Positions 38,479-47,126 of a DNA stretch of 64,000 nt are shown here, piece by piece. A program made the position numbers and the translations under genes. Within the stretch, counting starts at the first letter, position 1, and each line of letters begins with the position of its first letter. The stretch is from contig CAWHFY010000003.1 in NCBI GenBank assembly GCA_963828755.1, positions 124,001-188,000 on the forward strand, in the 5' to 3' direction. Origin of the DNA: WHSW01 sp963828755. GTDB taxonomy: Bacteria; Actinomycetota; Thermoleophilia; Solirubrobacterales; 70-9. The notes below the pieces were generated by a model that saw only the letters and a program-made list of their open reading frames with translations, was not told where the DNA came from and did not search any database.

Positions 38479-40102
38479 GTGAGCCTCGAAGCGGCGATCA
38501 CGCAGGAGGGCGGCGCGCCACCGGGCGGAATCCCGGTGCGGGTGCGCCGCGCCCTGATCTCGGTCTCGGACAAGACCGGCGTCCTCGACTTCGCGCGCGG
38601 CCTGCGCGAGCTCGGGATCGAGGTTCTCTCGACCGGCGGCACCGCCGCGGCGATCCGCGAGGCGGGGCTCGAGGTCACCGACGTCGCCGAGTTCACGGGC
38701 TCGCCGGAGATCCTCGACGGCCGCGTGAAGACGCTTCACCCGCGGCTGCACGCCGCGCTGCTCGCGCGCCGCGACGACTCCGACCACATGGCGACTCTCG
38801 AGGCGGAGGGGATCGAGCCGATCGACCTGGTCTGTGTGAACCTCTATCCGTTCGAGCGCACGATCGAGACCCCGGGCGTGACCGAGCGCGAGGCGGTCGA
38901 GAACATCGACATCGGCGGCCCGACCATGATCCGCGCCGCGGCCAAGAACCACTCAGCCGTCGCCGTCGTGGTGAAGCCAGAGTCCTATGACGCGGTGCTC
39001 GAGGAGCTGCGCGAGTCCGGCGGCGAGGTCTCGACCGAGACGCGCCAGTGGCTCGCCAACGAGGCGTTCGCCCACACCGCCTCCTACGACGCCGCGATCT
39101 CGCGCTGGTTCGGGTCGCGCTACGAGGCCTTTCCCGATCACTTCGTGATGCCGCACGAGAAGTTCATGGAGCTTCCCTACGGCGAGAACCCGCACCAGAA
39201 GGCGGCGCTGTATATCGAGCGCGGCGCCGGTCAGCACCACGTGCTCGCCGGGATCGCGAAGCAGCACGGCAAGCCGCTCTCGTTCAACAACATCCTCGAC
39301 CTCGACTCGGCCCGGCGGTTGCTCGACGAGTTCGAGCAGCCGGCGTGCGTGATCGTCAAGCACAACAACCCCTGCGGGACCGCGGTCGCGCAATCGGTCA
39401 GTGACGCCTATGAGCGGGCGTTCGCGTGCGATCCGATCTCGGCGTTCGGCGGGGTCCTGGTCTTCAACCGGCCGATCGATCGAGGCGCTGGCGGCGCGCC
39501 TGCATCAGCAGTTCATCGAGGTCCTGCTCGCGCCCGGGTTCGAGGACGGGGCGATGGAGATCCTGACCCAGAAGGAATCGGTGCGGATCCTCGAGGCCTC
39601 CGACCTCACCTACGTGCCGCGCGAGCGCGACGTGAAGCGCGTGCGAGGCGGGCTGCTGGTCCAGGACCCCGACCGGATCGACGAGACGCGCGACTCGATG
39701 GAGGTGGCGACCGCGGCGCAGCCGAGCGAGTCGCAGTGGGACGACCTGATCTTCGCCTGGACGGTGTGTCGACACGTGCGCTCGAACGCGATCGTGTTCG
39801 CCAAGGACGGGGCGACGGTCGGGATCGGCGCCGGGCAGATGAGCCGGGTCGACTCGGTCCGGATCGCGGTCGAGAAGGCGGGCGATGCGTTCGGCGACCG
39901 GGCCGGCGAGCGACTCGCCGGGTCGGTGGTCGCCTCCGACGCCTTCTATCCGTTCCCGGACGGCCCGCTGGCGGCGATCGACGCCGGAGCGACGGCGCTG
40001 ATCCAGCCGGGCGGCTCGAAGCGCGACGGCGAGGTGATCGCCGCCTGCGACGAGGCCGGCGCGTCGATGGTCTTCACCGGCCGCCGCCACTTCCGCCATT
40101 GA
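38479..40102 (+). CDS. purH: Bifunctional AICAR transformylase/IMP cyclohydrolase (one frame break)
   Basis: About 540 residues performing the last two steps to IMP. The N-terminal cyclohydrolase half starts RRALISVSDKTGVLDFARGL and includes DGRVKTLHPRLHAALL. The transformylase half has LKYGENPHQ-type ELPYGENPHQKAALY, VKHNNPCGTAVA and the C-terminal DAFYPFPDGPL. A one-base break near 39480 (CCGATCGATCGAGG) separates VFNRPID from ALAARLHQQFIEVLLAPGF. The start is GTG at 38479. The stop overlaps the TTG of the next gene. Confidence 0.94.
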
Positions 40103-40791
40103 GCGGGGCGGCGAGCGCCACCCTCGACGTCGTGCGGGTGTTCTGCGCCGCCGACGGCAGCGGCGGCAACCCGCTGGGCGTGTTCGTGGACGGCGGCGAG
40201 GTGCCGACGGACCGCCGCCAGGCGGTCGCCCGCGACCTCGGCTTCGCCGAGACGGTGTTCGTCGACGACCGCGAGCGCGCGGAGCTGCGGATCTTCACCC
40301 CGGCGGTCGAGCTGCCGCTGGCCGGGCATCCGCTGGTCGGCAGCGCGTGGCTGCTCCGCGAGCGCGGCGCGGCGCCGTCGGTCCTGCGCCCGCCGGCCGG
40401 GGAGGTCGCGGTGCGGTTCGACGGCGAGCTCACCCGCGTGACCGCCGATCCCGAGTGGTGCCCGCCGTTCGAGTTCCTCGAGCTCGGCTCGCCGGCCGAG
40501 GTCGACGCGCTCGAAGGTGTACCCGACGGCTACGGATTGGTCGGTGCCTGGGCCTGGATCGACCGCGACGCGGGCCTGATCCGCGAGCGGGTCTTCGTCC
40601 CCGAGGCCGGGGTCGAGGAGGACGAGGCGACCGGCTCGGCGGCGCTGCGGCTGTGCGCGCAGCTCGGGCGGCCGATCGAGATCCGCCAGGGGCGCGGCTC
40701 GGTGCTCTACGCGGCGCCGGCCGGGCCCGAGCGCGCGGAGGTCGCCGGGCGGGTGGTCGCCGACGAGCGGCGCCCGTACGCGCTCGGCTGA
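40099..40791 (+). CDS. PhzF-family isomerase/epimerase-like protein
   Basis: A 230-residue protein of the PhzF family (diaminopimelate-epimerase fold). The opening VVRVFCAADGSGGNPLGVF and the conserved Glu in LGFAETVFVDD fit, as does the glycine-rich EATGSAALRLCAQLG block near the end. Members isomerise small metabolites; phenazine synthesis itself is not implied and no other phz genes are present. It starts with TTG at 40099, overlapping the purH stop (TTGA), and is slightly shorter than the usual 260-290 residues. Confidence 0.82.
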   Translation: MSGAASATLDVVRVFCAADGSGGNPLGVFVDGGEVPTDRRQAVARDLGFAETVFVDDRERAELRIFTPAVELPLAGHPLVGSAWLLRERGAAPSVLRPPAGEVAVRFDGELTRVTADPEWCPPFEFLELGSPAEVDALEGVPDGYGLVGAWAWIDRDAGLIRERVFVPEAGVEEDEATGSAALRLCAQLGRPIEIRQGRGSVLYAAPAGPERAEVAGRVVADERRPYALG

Positions 40792-40798
40792 GCGGCGC

Positions 40799-41290
40799 TC
40801 AGGTGATCCCCTGGTCGGCGGCGACGAAGGCGAGGGCGATGAACAGGATGGAGATCGCAAGCACCCAGCGGCCGTGTTGGTTGCGGCGGCCGAGCAGCAT
40901 GGCGCCGATCACGAGCCCGCCGATCGGGATCATGATGGCGAGGATGTAGCCGGCGATCACGAGCCCGTCGGACGACGCGGGCTTCGCCGGCTCGGCGCGG
41001 TAGTTCGTACGGTGCTCGGTCCACTTGGCGCCGTCCCAGTAGCGCATCCCCTGGGCGTTCTCAGGGTCGGCGTACCACGCCGGCGGCGGTAGCCGGTCGC
41101 CGGTCGCGAGCGGCGGTTCGGTTGGGGTGAGCGGCGCGGGCTCCGGCTGCGGGTCGTCCTCGAGCGGCACCCCGCTGTTCAGCGGCACGCGGCTGTTGGT
41201 CCAGCGGCTGCCGTTCCAGAAGCGCTGCAGCGCCTCGTCGTCGGGATCGCGATACCAGCCGGCGGGCGGCGGCTTCGAGGCGCCTTCCAT
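40799..41290 (-). CDS. Membrane protein with two DUF2510 domains
   Basis: A 163-residue protein. Two DUF2510 modules are visible, GWYRDPDDEALQRFWNG (about residue 11) and AWYADPENAQGMRYWDG (about residue 72), each ending in W-T. They are followed by two transmembrane helices (GLVIAGYILAIMIPIGGLV and WVLAISILFIALAFVA). DUF2510 proteins are common in actinobacterial envelopes and their role is unknown. The start is ATG at 41290. It is convergent with phzF, 7 bases away. Confidence 0.82.
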   Translation of the reverse strand: MEGASKPPPAGWYRDPDDEALQRFWNGSRWTNSRVPLNSGVPLEDDPQPEPAPLTPTEPPLATGDRLPPPAWYADPENAQGMRYWDGAKWTEHRTNYRAEPAKPASSDGLVIAGYILAIMIPIGGLVIGAMLLGRRNQHGRWVLAISILFIALAFVAADQGIT

Positions 41291-41343
41291 GCGGGGAGCG
41301 TAGACGGCCCGCAGTCGGTATTCGGCGCGTCCCGGCGAGCGAG

Positions 41344-41415
41344 TGGGCCCCCTCGGACTCGAACCGAGATCTCTCACCTTAAAAGGGTGGTGCTCGACCA
41401 TTGAGCTAGAGGCCC
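41344..41415 (-). tRNA. tRNA-Lys (UUU)
   Basis: Reading the minus strand from 41415: acceptor GGGCCTC pairs with GGGGCCC (one G-T), discriminator A at 41344. The D-stem is GCTC/GAGC. The anticodon loop is CTTTTAA with anticodon TTT; its stem is CCACC/GGTGA with the outermost pair mismatched. The T-arm is CTCGG TTCGAGT CCGAG. It is 72 bases long, with CCA not encoded. Confidence 0.92.
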
Positions 41416-41440
41416 GGGCAAAGGGTATCCGCCACGTATG

Positions 41441-41454
41441 CGAACATACGTTTG
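41441..41454 (+). promoter_or_regulatory. LexA-like SOS box upstream of the HNH gene
   Basis: CGAACATACGTTTG is a full match to the Gram-positive/actinobacterial SOS consensus CGAACRNRYGTTYG. It lies 26 bases after the tRNA-Lys gene boundary and about 86 bases before the HNH start. It overlaps a longer palindrome, ACGTATG-CGAA-CATACGT (41434-41451). Confidence 0.65.
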
Positions 41455-41540
41455 TGCCAAAGCCACGCCCGTCGGCTCCCCTGTTGATCGTCTCCAAGGC
41501 GGGGAGGCCGGCGTCCCCGTCGCGCGAGCGACCAGTGGAG

Positions 41541-41943
41541 ATGCGCGAATGTCGCCACCATGGCAGGGTCGAATTCGCCTACTACGGCAACGTCAATCCG
41601 CGCTGGTACTGCAAGCGGTGCGTAGCCGAGTCCGTCACCAGACGGCACCAGAAGGTGCGCCGATTGTTGCGTGAGGAAGCCGGCGGGTGCTGCGCGATCT
41701 GCGGCTACGACCGGAGCTCGCTCAACCTTCACTTCCACCACGTCGACCCGACTCAGAAGTCGTTCTCCCTGACCAGCGCGACCGGCAAGGCGATCGCGAC
41801 TCTGCGCCTCGGAGGCGGCGAAGTGCGTGCTCGTCTGCGCGAACTGCCACGGGGAGATCGAGGCTGGCCTCATCGCAAGCCCAGCCGCCGGCGCGACCTT
41901 CCCGGCTCTGTTCGGGCCTGGCACCCGTCAGCAAGTGCGCTAA
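41541..41943 (+). CDS. Small HNH nuclease-like protein (one frame break)
   Basis: About 134 residues. The N-terminus has a small Cys/His cluster (ECRHHG then YCKRC). The HNH domain reads GGCCAICGYDRSSLNLHFHHVDP, then after a one-base break near 41808 continues EAAKCVLVCANCHGEIEAGL in another frame to TAA at 41943. All zinc Cys pairs (CAIC, CANC) and the HH motif are then present. Proteins of this type are widespread in actinobacteria; the substrate is unknown. A perfect SOS box upstream suggests DNA-damage induction. Confidence 0.75.
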
Positions 41944-41990
41944 CGATGCCGCGCAGCCATCCGGCGCCAGGCCGTCAATAGAGTGGTGAC

Positions 41991-42491
41991 GTGCGCGTTT
42001 CCGCGAAAGCCGATTACGCCGTCCGCGCGATGGTCGAGCTCGCCTCCTCCGGGGCGTCCGAGGGGAAACCGGCGAAGGGCGAGGCGCTCGCGGCCGCGCA
42101 GTCGATCCCGGTCCGCTTCCTCGAGAACATCCTCGGCGAGCTGCGCGTCCACGGGCTCGTGCACAGCCGGCGCGGCGCCGACGGCGGCTACTGGCTCGCG
42201 CGCCAGGCCGACGACGTCACCCTGGCCGAGGTGATCCGCGCGGTCGAGGGTCCGCTCGCGACCGTGCACGGCGAGGCCGCCGACGAGCTCGAGTACCCCG
42301 GCGGATCGCAGCCGCTGCGCGAGGTCTGGCTCGCGCTGCGGGCGAACATCCGCCAGGTGCTCGAGTCGGTGACGCTCGCCGACATCGTCGCGGGCACGCT
42401 GCCGGAGCCGATCCCGACCCTCGCCGAGCACCCGGACGCGTCCCTCCAGCGCGACTCGCGCTTCGCCCAGGGCCCGGCCGAGCAGGTCTAG
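41991..42491 (+). CDS. Rrf2-family regulator 1
   Basis: A 166-residue winged-helix regulator. The N-terminus MRVSAKADYAVRAMVELA, IPVRFLENILGELR and the wing SRRGADGGYWLARQADDVTLAEV match Rrf2. The three cysteines that bind an iron-sulfur cluster in IscR or NsrR are absent, so it resembles cysteine-metabolism regulators such as CymR. It is convergent with the sulfate transporter operon, and a closely related copy lies on the operon's other side, which supports a role in sulfur control. The start is GTG at 41991. Confidence 0.87.
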   Translation: MRVSAKADYAVRAMVELASSGASEGKPAKGEALAAAQSIPVRFLENILGELRVHGLVHSRRGADGGYWLARQADDVTLAEVIRAVEGPLATVHGEAADELEYPGGSQPLREVWLALRANIRQVLESVTLADIVAGTLPEPIPTLAEHPDASLQRDSRFAQGPAEQV

Positions 42492-42622
42492 CTAGAGCCG
42501 TCGCGCTCGGCGGCGCGGCGAGCCTCGCCGTCGATCTGCCGCACGGTGGCCCACAGAACCATGCCGACGAACGCGATCAAGATCGCGAGCATTGCGGTAG
42601 CGACCACCGCGGCGAGGCTCAT
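42488..42622 (-). CDS. Short single-pass membrane protein, 44 residues
   Basis: ATG at 42622 opens a 44-residue frame. One hydrophobic helix (AAVVATAMLAILIAFVGMVL, about residues 4-23) is followed by a charged tail (RQIDGEARRAAERDGSS). It starts 18 bases after the cysA-like stop on the same strand, and its stop overlaps the convergent Rrf2 gene by a few bases. The ribosome-binding site is weak. It could be a small accessory subunit of the sulfate transporter operon or a chance frame. Confidence 0.42.
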   Translation of the reverse strand: MSLAAVVATAMLAILIAFVGMVLWATVRQIDGEARRAAERDGSS

Positions 42623-42640
42623 CGTTCGCCGGCCCCCGCC

Positions 42641-43636
42641 TCAGGCGAGGACGAGTTCCTCCGTGCGCGGGCTGGCGCCGTTCTCGTCGAAGCGACGCGC
42701 GCGGGCCGCGGTCACGTAGACGATCTGGCGCTCGGCCAGCTCGAGCTCCTCGACCTGCGCCCGGGTCAACTGGGCGATCAGCGGACTCTCGTCGGCGAGC
42801 GTCAGCTCGATCCGCACCTCGAAGCCGAGGTAGACGATCCGGTCGATCATCGCCTCCTCCGAGGTCGAGTGCGGGAGGTGCGAGATCTGCACGTCGTGCG
42901 GTCGCACCAGCGCCTCGCGGATCCGGTTCGCCGTTCCGACGAAGCTCATCACGAACTCGGTCTCGGGATGGTCGTAGAGGTCGGTCGGCTTGCCGGCCTG
43001 CTCGACCGCGCCCTCGTTCATCACCACGATCTGCTCGGCGACGTCCATCGCCTCCTCCTGATCGTGGGTGACGAAGATCGTGGTCACGTGGACCTCGTCG
43101 TGAAGGCGACGCAGCCACTGGCGCAGCTCGGTGCGCACCCGCGCGTCGAGGGCGCCGAACGGCTCGTCGAGGAGCAGCACCTTGGGCTCGACCGCGAGCG
43201 CCCGGGCGAGCGCCATCCGCTGACGCTGGCCACCGGAGAGCTGCGACGGGTAGCGGTCGATCAGGCCCTCGAGCTGGACCAGGGCGAGGAGCTCGTGGAC
43301 GCGCTCCTGGATCTCCTTCTTCGGCCGCTTGCGGATGCTGAGGCCGAACGCGACGTTGTCGCCCACCGACATGTGCTTGAAGGCGGCGTAGTGCTGGAAG
43401 CAGAAGCCGACGTTGCGGTCCTGGACGCTGACGTGGGTCATGTCCTCGTCGGAGATGATCACCCGCCCGGAGTCGGGCTCCTCGAGCCCGGCGATCACTC
43501 GCAGCAGGGTCGACTTGCCGCTGCCGCTCGGGCCGAGCAGGGCCGTGAGCGACCCGTCCGGCACCTCGATCGACACGTCGTCGAGGGCGACGAAGTCACC
43601 GAAGTGCTTGACCGCGTTCTCAACCGTGATTCCCAT
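42641..43636 (-). CDS. cysA: Sulfate/thiosulfate ABC transporter ATPase
   Basis: A 331-residue ABC ATPase. Walker A is LLGPSGSGKSTLLR, the signature is LSGGQRQRMALARALA, and Walker B is VLLLDEPFGALD. After residue ~235 there is a C-terminal TOBE-like regulatory domain (IREALVRPHDVQISH). Together with the two CysT/CysW-like permeases and a sulfate-binding lipoprotein upstream, it forms a complete importer. Its start overlaps the cysW stop by 17 bases. The last gene before a possible 44-residue membrane protein. Confidence 0.94.
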   Translation of the reverse strand: MGITVENAVKHFGDFVALDDVSIEVPDGSLTALLGPSGSGKSTLLRVIAGLEEPDSGRVIISDEDMTHVSVQDRNVGFCFQHYAAFKHMSVGDNVAFGLSIRKRPKKEIQERVHELLALVQLEGLIDRYPSQLSGGQRQRMALARALAVEPKVLLLDEPFGALDARVRTELRQWLRRLHDEVHVTTIFVTHDQEEAMDVAEQIVVMNEGAVEQAGKPTDLYDHPETEFVMSFVGTANRIREALVRPHDVQISHLPHSTSEEAMIDRIVYLGFEVRIELTLADESPLIAQLTRAQVEELELAERQIVYVTAARARRFDENGASPRTEELVLA

Positions 43637-44555
43637 CAGGGGTCTCCTTTCCGGAGGTGAGTGCAGCCGCGTCGCCGACGGCGATCACGGAGGGGGCCTT
43701 CGCCGGTTTGTCACGGCGCTGGATCAGGTTCATGAAGAGGAGGACGCAGAGGGCCATGACCGCGAGCACGAGCGATGCCGCGTAGGCGCCGGCGACGTCG
43801 AAGTGCTCGTACTGGTTCTCGACCAGGAGCGTCGCCGTCTCGGTCTTGCCCTCGATCTTGCCGGAGACGACGCTGACCGCGCCGAACTCGCCGATCGCGC
43901 GGGCGGTCGCGAGGACCACGCCGTAGGTGACGCCCCAGCGGATCGACGGCAGGGTGATCCGCCAGAAGGTCTGCCAGCCGCCCGCGCCGAGCGTCGCGGC
44001 GGCCTGCTCCTGGTCGTCGCCGATCTCCTGCAGCACCGGCGTCACCTCGCGAACCACGAACGGCAGCGAGACGAAGATCGTCGCCAGCACCATCCCCGGA
44101 ACCGAGAAGATCACCCGGATCCCGTGGTCGAGCAGCCAGGGTCCGAACCAGCCGTCGACGCTGCCGTAGACGAGCACCAGCGAGAGCCCGATCACGATCG
44201 GCGAGACCGCGAACGGAAGGTCGATGAGCCCGTTCAGGATCGCCTTGCCGCGGAATTTCTGGCGCACCAAGACGAGCGCGCAGGCGATTCCGAACACGGT
44301 GTTCAGCGGCACCGCGATCGCCGCGATCAGGATCGTCAGGTAGAACGCGTGCAGCGCCTCCGGCGTCGTCACCGACTCCCAGGCATGGGCGACCCCGTCG
44401 TCGAACGCCTTGAAGAAGATCAGGACCACGGGGATCAGCAGCAGCGCGAACAGGTAGCCGAGCGCGATCGTCCGCAGGCCGTACTTGGCCAGCCGGCCCT
44501 TCGCCGGGCGGCCCCGGACCGGGCCGGGCTGGATCGTGCCCGCGTCAGCCGACAT
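43620..44555 (-). CDS. cysW: Sulfate ABC transporter permease CysW
   Basis: A 311-residue permease with six predicted membrane helices. The cytoplasmic EAA-type loop, which docks on the ATPase, is AAATLGAGGWQTFWRITLP. ARAIGEFGAVSVVSGKIEG is typical of CysW/CysT. The C-terminal tail past the last helix is longer than usual (QRRDKPAKAPSVIAVGD). It overlaps both neighbours: cysT ends 11 bases inside its start, and cysA starts 17 bases before its stop. Confidence 0.94.
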   Translation of the reverse strand: MSADAGTIQPGPVRGRPAKGRLAKYGLRTIALGYLFALLLIPVVLIFFKAFDDGVAHAWESVTTPEALHAFYLTILIAAIAVPLNTVFGIACALVLVRQKFRGKAILNGLIDLPFAVSPIVIGLSLVLVYGSVDGWFGPWLLDHGIRVIFSVPGMVLATIFVSLPFVVREVTPVLQEIGDDQEQAAATLGAGGWQTFWRITLPSIRWGVTYGVVLATARAIGEFGAVSVVSGKIEGKTETATLLVENQYEHFDVAGAYAASLVLAVMALCVLLFMNLIQRRDKPAKAPSVIAVGDAAALTSGKETPDGNHG

Positions 44556-45388
44556 GGCGGAGGCTCCGGCGGGAGAAGATGCCGATCAGGATCAGGACGA
44601 ACAGCGAGATCGCCAGCAGCACGACCGAGACCGCCGCGGCCGTGACCTCGCGGTCGCTCTGGATCTGGCTGAAGATGAACACCGAGGAGACCTCGGTCTT
44701 GAACGGGATGTTGCCCGAGATCAGGACCAGCGAGCCGAACTCGCCGATCGAGCGGGCGAAGGCGAGCGCGATCCCGGAGAGGATCGCCGGGCGCAGGTTC
44801 GGGAGGATGATCCTCCGGAAGGTCGTCAGCGGCCCGGCGCCGAGCGACGCGGCGGCCTCCTCCATGTCCTTGTCGAGCTCGAGCAGGACCGGCTGCACCG
44901 ACCGAATGACGAACGGCAGGGTCACGAACAAGAGCGCCATGACGACGCCGACGCGGGTGAACGCGACCCCCGAGAGCCCGAGCACGCCGTTGTCGCCGTA
45001 GAGCGCCAGCAGCGTGATCCCGGCGACGATCGTCGGCAGCGCGAACGGCAGGTCGATCAGCGAGTTGATGATCTCTCTTGCCGGGGAACTCGTCACGGAC
45101 GAGCACCCAGGCGATGATCGTCCCGGCGATCGCGTTGATCGCGACCACGATCGCCGAGGCGCCCAGGGTCAGCTTCAGCGCCGCGATCGCCTGCGGCGCG
45201 GTGACGTCGTCCCAGAACGACGCAAGGCCGCCCTCGAACGACTTCGAGACGACCGCGGCGAGCGGGATCAGGACGATCAGGCTCAGATACCCGATCACCA
45301 GGCCCCGGGTGAGCCCGGGGCCGCCGAGGCCGAGCCTCAGGCTCGGCCTCGACGGTGCCTTGGCAGTTGCGACGGCCCCTTGACTCAC
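44545..45388 (-). CDS. cysT: Sulfate ABC transporter permease CysT (one frame break)
   Basis: About 280 residues, the second permease of the importer. The N-terminal part (GLVIGYLSLIVLIPLAAVV to IAWVLVRDEFPGKR) breaks near 45080. It continues in another frame with EIINSLIDLPFALPTIVAGI, the docking loop AAASLGAGPLTTFRRIILP and ARSIGEFGSLVLISGNIPF. A single base restores the protein, so this is probably a sequencing error. The start is GTG at 45388, overlapping the upstream binding-protein stop (GTGA). Confidence 0.9.
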
Positions 45389-46484
45389 TCCGTCGCAACC
45401 CCCAGGTTCTGCTCGATCTCCGCGATCGAACCGTTCTCCGGATCGAAGAAGTCGGTGGTCACCTGGTCCCAGCCACCGAGGTCATCGATCGTGAACAGGT
45501 CCGCGGGAGTCGGGAACTTGTCCGCGTTCTGCTTGAACACCGACTCGACCACCGGCCGGTAGCCGTTGTCGGCCCACAGCTGCTGCGCCTCGTCGGTGTA
45601 CTCGTAGTCGACGAACGTTCTGCGCCGCATCGTCCGCCTCCGTCGGTCGACCGCGAGCGGCGTCTCGATCAGGATCGTGCTGTCGGGGACGACGTAGTCG
45701 ACGTCCTCGCCGGCGTTCTGCGCCGCGATCGCCTCGTTCTCGTAGGCGAGCAGGACGTCGCCCTTGCCGCCGAGGAACGTCCCCAGCGCGTCGCGGGCGC
45801 TCTCGTCCTGGACCGGGACGTTGTCGAGCAGGTCGGAGATGTACTGCAGGCCCTCCTCCTCGGACTTGCCCTCGGTCAGGACCTGGTTGCCGTAGGCGGC
45901 CATCAGGTTCCAGCGGGCGCCGCCGGAGGTGAACGGGTTCGGCGTCAGGACCTCGAGGTCCGTCCTGGGTCAGGTCGTCCCAGGTCTGGATGTTCTCCGG
46001 GTTGCCCTTGCGGACGACGAACACGACGACCGAGTTCTCGACGATGCCGTTGTACTCGTTCTGGTTCCAGTCGTCGGCGACGAGGCCGGCGTCGACCAGG
46101 CGGGTCATGTCGGGCTCGAGCGAGAAGTGGACGACGTCGGCCGGCTGGCCGGCCTCGACCGCGCGCGACTGGTCGCCGGAGGCGCCGAACGAGTTCGAGA
46201 ACTCGACGCCCTCGCCGTCCGGGGTCGCCGTTGAACCCGGGCTCGAGGTCGCCGGTGTAGGCCTCCTCCGGGGTCGAGTACGCGACGAGGTCAAGCGAGC
46301 CGCCGGAGCTGCTGGCGGTCGAATCGTCGGATCCGCCGCACGCAGCGATGCCGAGCGCGAGCGCGCCGGAGAGGGCGGCGACGGCGAACAGCCGGGCACC
46401 GCCGCGGGGCCGCGCGTCCGCCACACGGTTGCCCGTGGCGTTCGCGGCCCCACCGCGATGAAGCTTCTGAAGGAAGCGAGTCAT
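45385..46484 (-). CDS. sbp: Sulfate-binding lipoprotein (several frame breaks)
   Basis: About 365 residues. A signal peptide with lipobox (ALALGIAAC, then GGSDD) marks an extracytoplasmic lipoprotein. The Sbp/CysP pattern is visible in pieces: LDLVAYSTPEEAY, then FSNSFGASGDQSRAVEAGQPADVVHFS, then GKGDVLLAYENEAIAA and DYVVPDSTILIETPLAV, ending QNLGVATE. Breaks lie near 46235 and 45965. A pair of compensating breaks at about 45610-45645 hides EADDAAQN in the next frame. It is either a region of very poor sequence or a true decaying gene. The start is ATG 46484 or GTG 46499. Confidence 0.85.
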
Positions 46485-46499
46485 ATTTAGGGTTTTCAC

Positions 46500-46656
46500 C
46501 TTTCTTGATTGGGTTACTTGGGAATACGAATAGCGCGCCAGAGTAGCAGAAGCGATTCACGTTGCGCCCTCGATCTGGTTGGCGCCCGATCGCGCTCGCC
46601 GGTGCATTTCCGGACCCCGTGCGGCACGGCGGCACCGGCTCCGCGACAATGCGGCG
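46500..46656. promoter_or_regulatory. Divergent promoter region of sulfate transporter and Rrf2 regulator 2
   Basis: This 157-base gap holds the outward promoters of sbp (minus) and the second Rrf2 gene (plus). Its left half (46500-46560) is clearly more AT-rich than the rest of the window, with TTTCTTGATTGGG and GGAATACGAATAG. No certain -35/-10 pair or operator palindrome can be fixed by eye. Confidence 0.45.
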
Positions 46657-47112
46657 GTGCGGGTGACGGCAAAAGCCGAGTACGCGGTCCGCGCGGTGAT
46701 GGAGCTCGCCGCGGGCGAGGGCAAGCCGGTGAAGCGCGACAAGATCGTCGCCGCGCAGGGGATCCCGCCGAAGTTCCTGGAGAACATCCTCTCCGAGCTC
46801 CGCCACGCCGGGCTGGTCGAGAGCCAGCGCGGCGCCGACGGCGGTTACTGGCTCGGCCCCGACCCGGCGGAGATCACGGTCGCCGACGTCATGCGGGCGG
46901 TCGAAGGGCCGCTGGCGAGCGTGCGCTCGAGCCGCCCGGAGACGCTCGAGTACGAGGGGCTGGCGGAGCCGCTCCAGTACGTCTGGGTGGCGCTGCGCTC
47001 GACCATCCGGTCGGTGCTCGCCGAGGTGACGATCGCCGACCTGGTCAGCGGCAAGCTCCCCAAGCACATCGTCGCCTTGACCAAGGACCCGGACGCCTGG
47101 ATCTCGCAGTAG
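46657..47112 (+). CDS. Rrf2-family regulator 2
   Basis: A 151-residue paralogue of the regulator at 41991: MRVTAKAEYAVRAVMELA, IPPKFLENILSELRHAGLV, SQRGADGGYWLGPDPAEITVADV. It has no cysteines, so no iron-sulfur cluster, as in CymR-like members. It is divergent from the sulfate-binding-protein gene and is the most likely direct regulator of that transporter. The start is GTG at 46657. Confidence 0.88.
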   Translation: MRVTAKAEYAVRAVMELAAGEGKPVKRDKIVAAQGIPPKFLENILSELRHAGLVESQRGADGGYWLGPDPAEITVADVMRAVEGPLASVRSSRPETLEYEGLAEPLQYVWVALRSTIRSVLAEVTIADLVSGKLPKHIVALTKDPDAWISQ

Positions 47113-47126
47113 GCGTAGCCACCCAC

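Noticed and set aside
40099..40791. Phenazine biosynthesis
   Set aside because: PhzF-fold proteins are widespread; no other phz genes are present.
41344..41415. tRNA-Lys as an attachment site for an integrated element
   Set aside because: No integrase or direct repeat of the tRNA 3' end occurs nearby.
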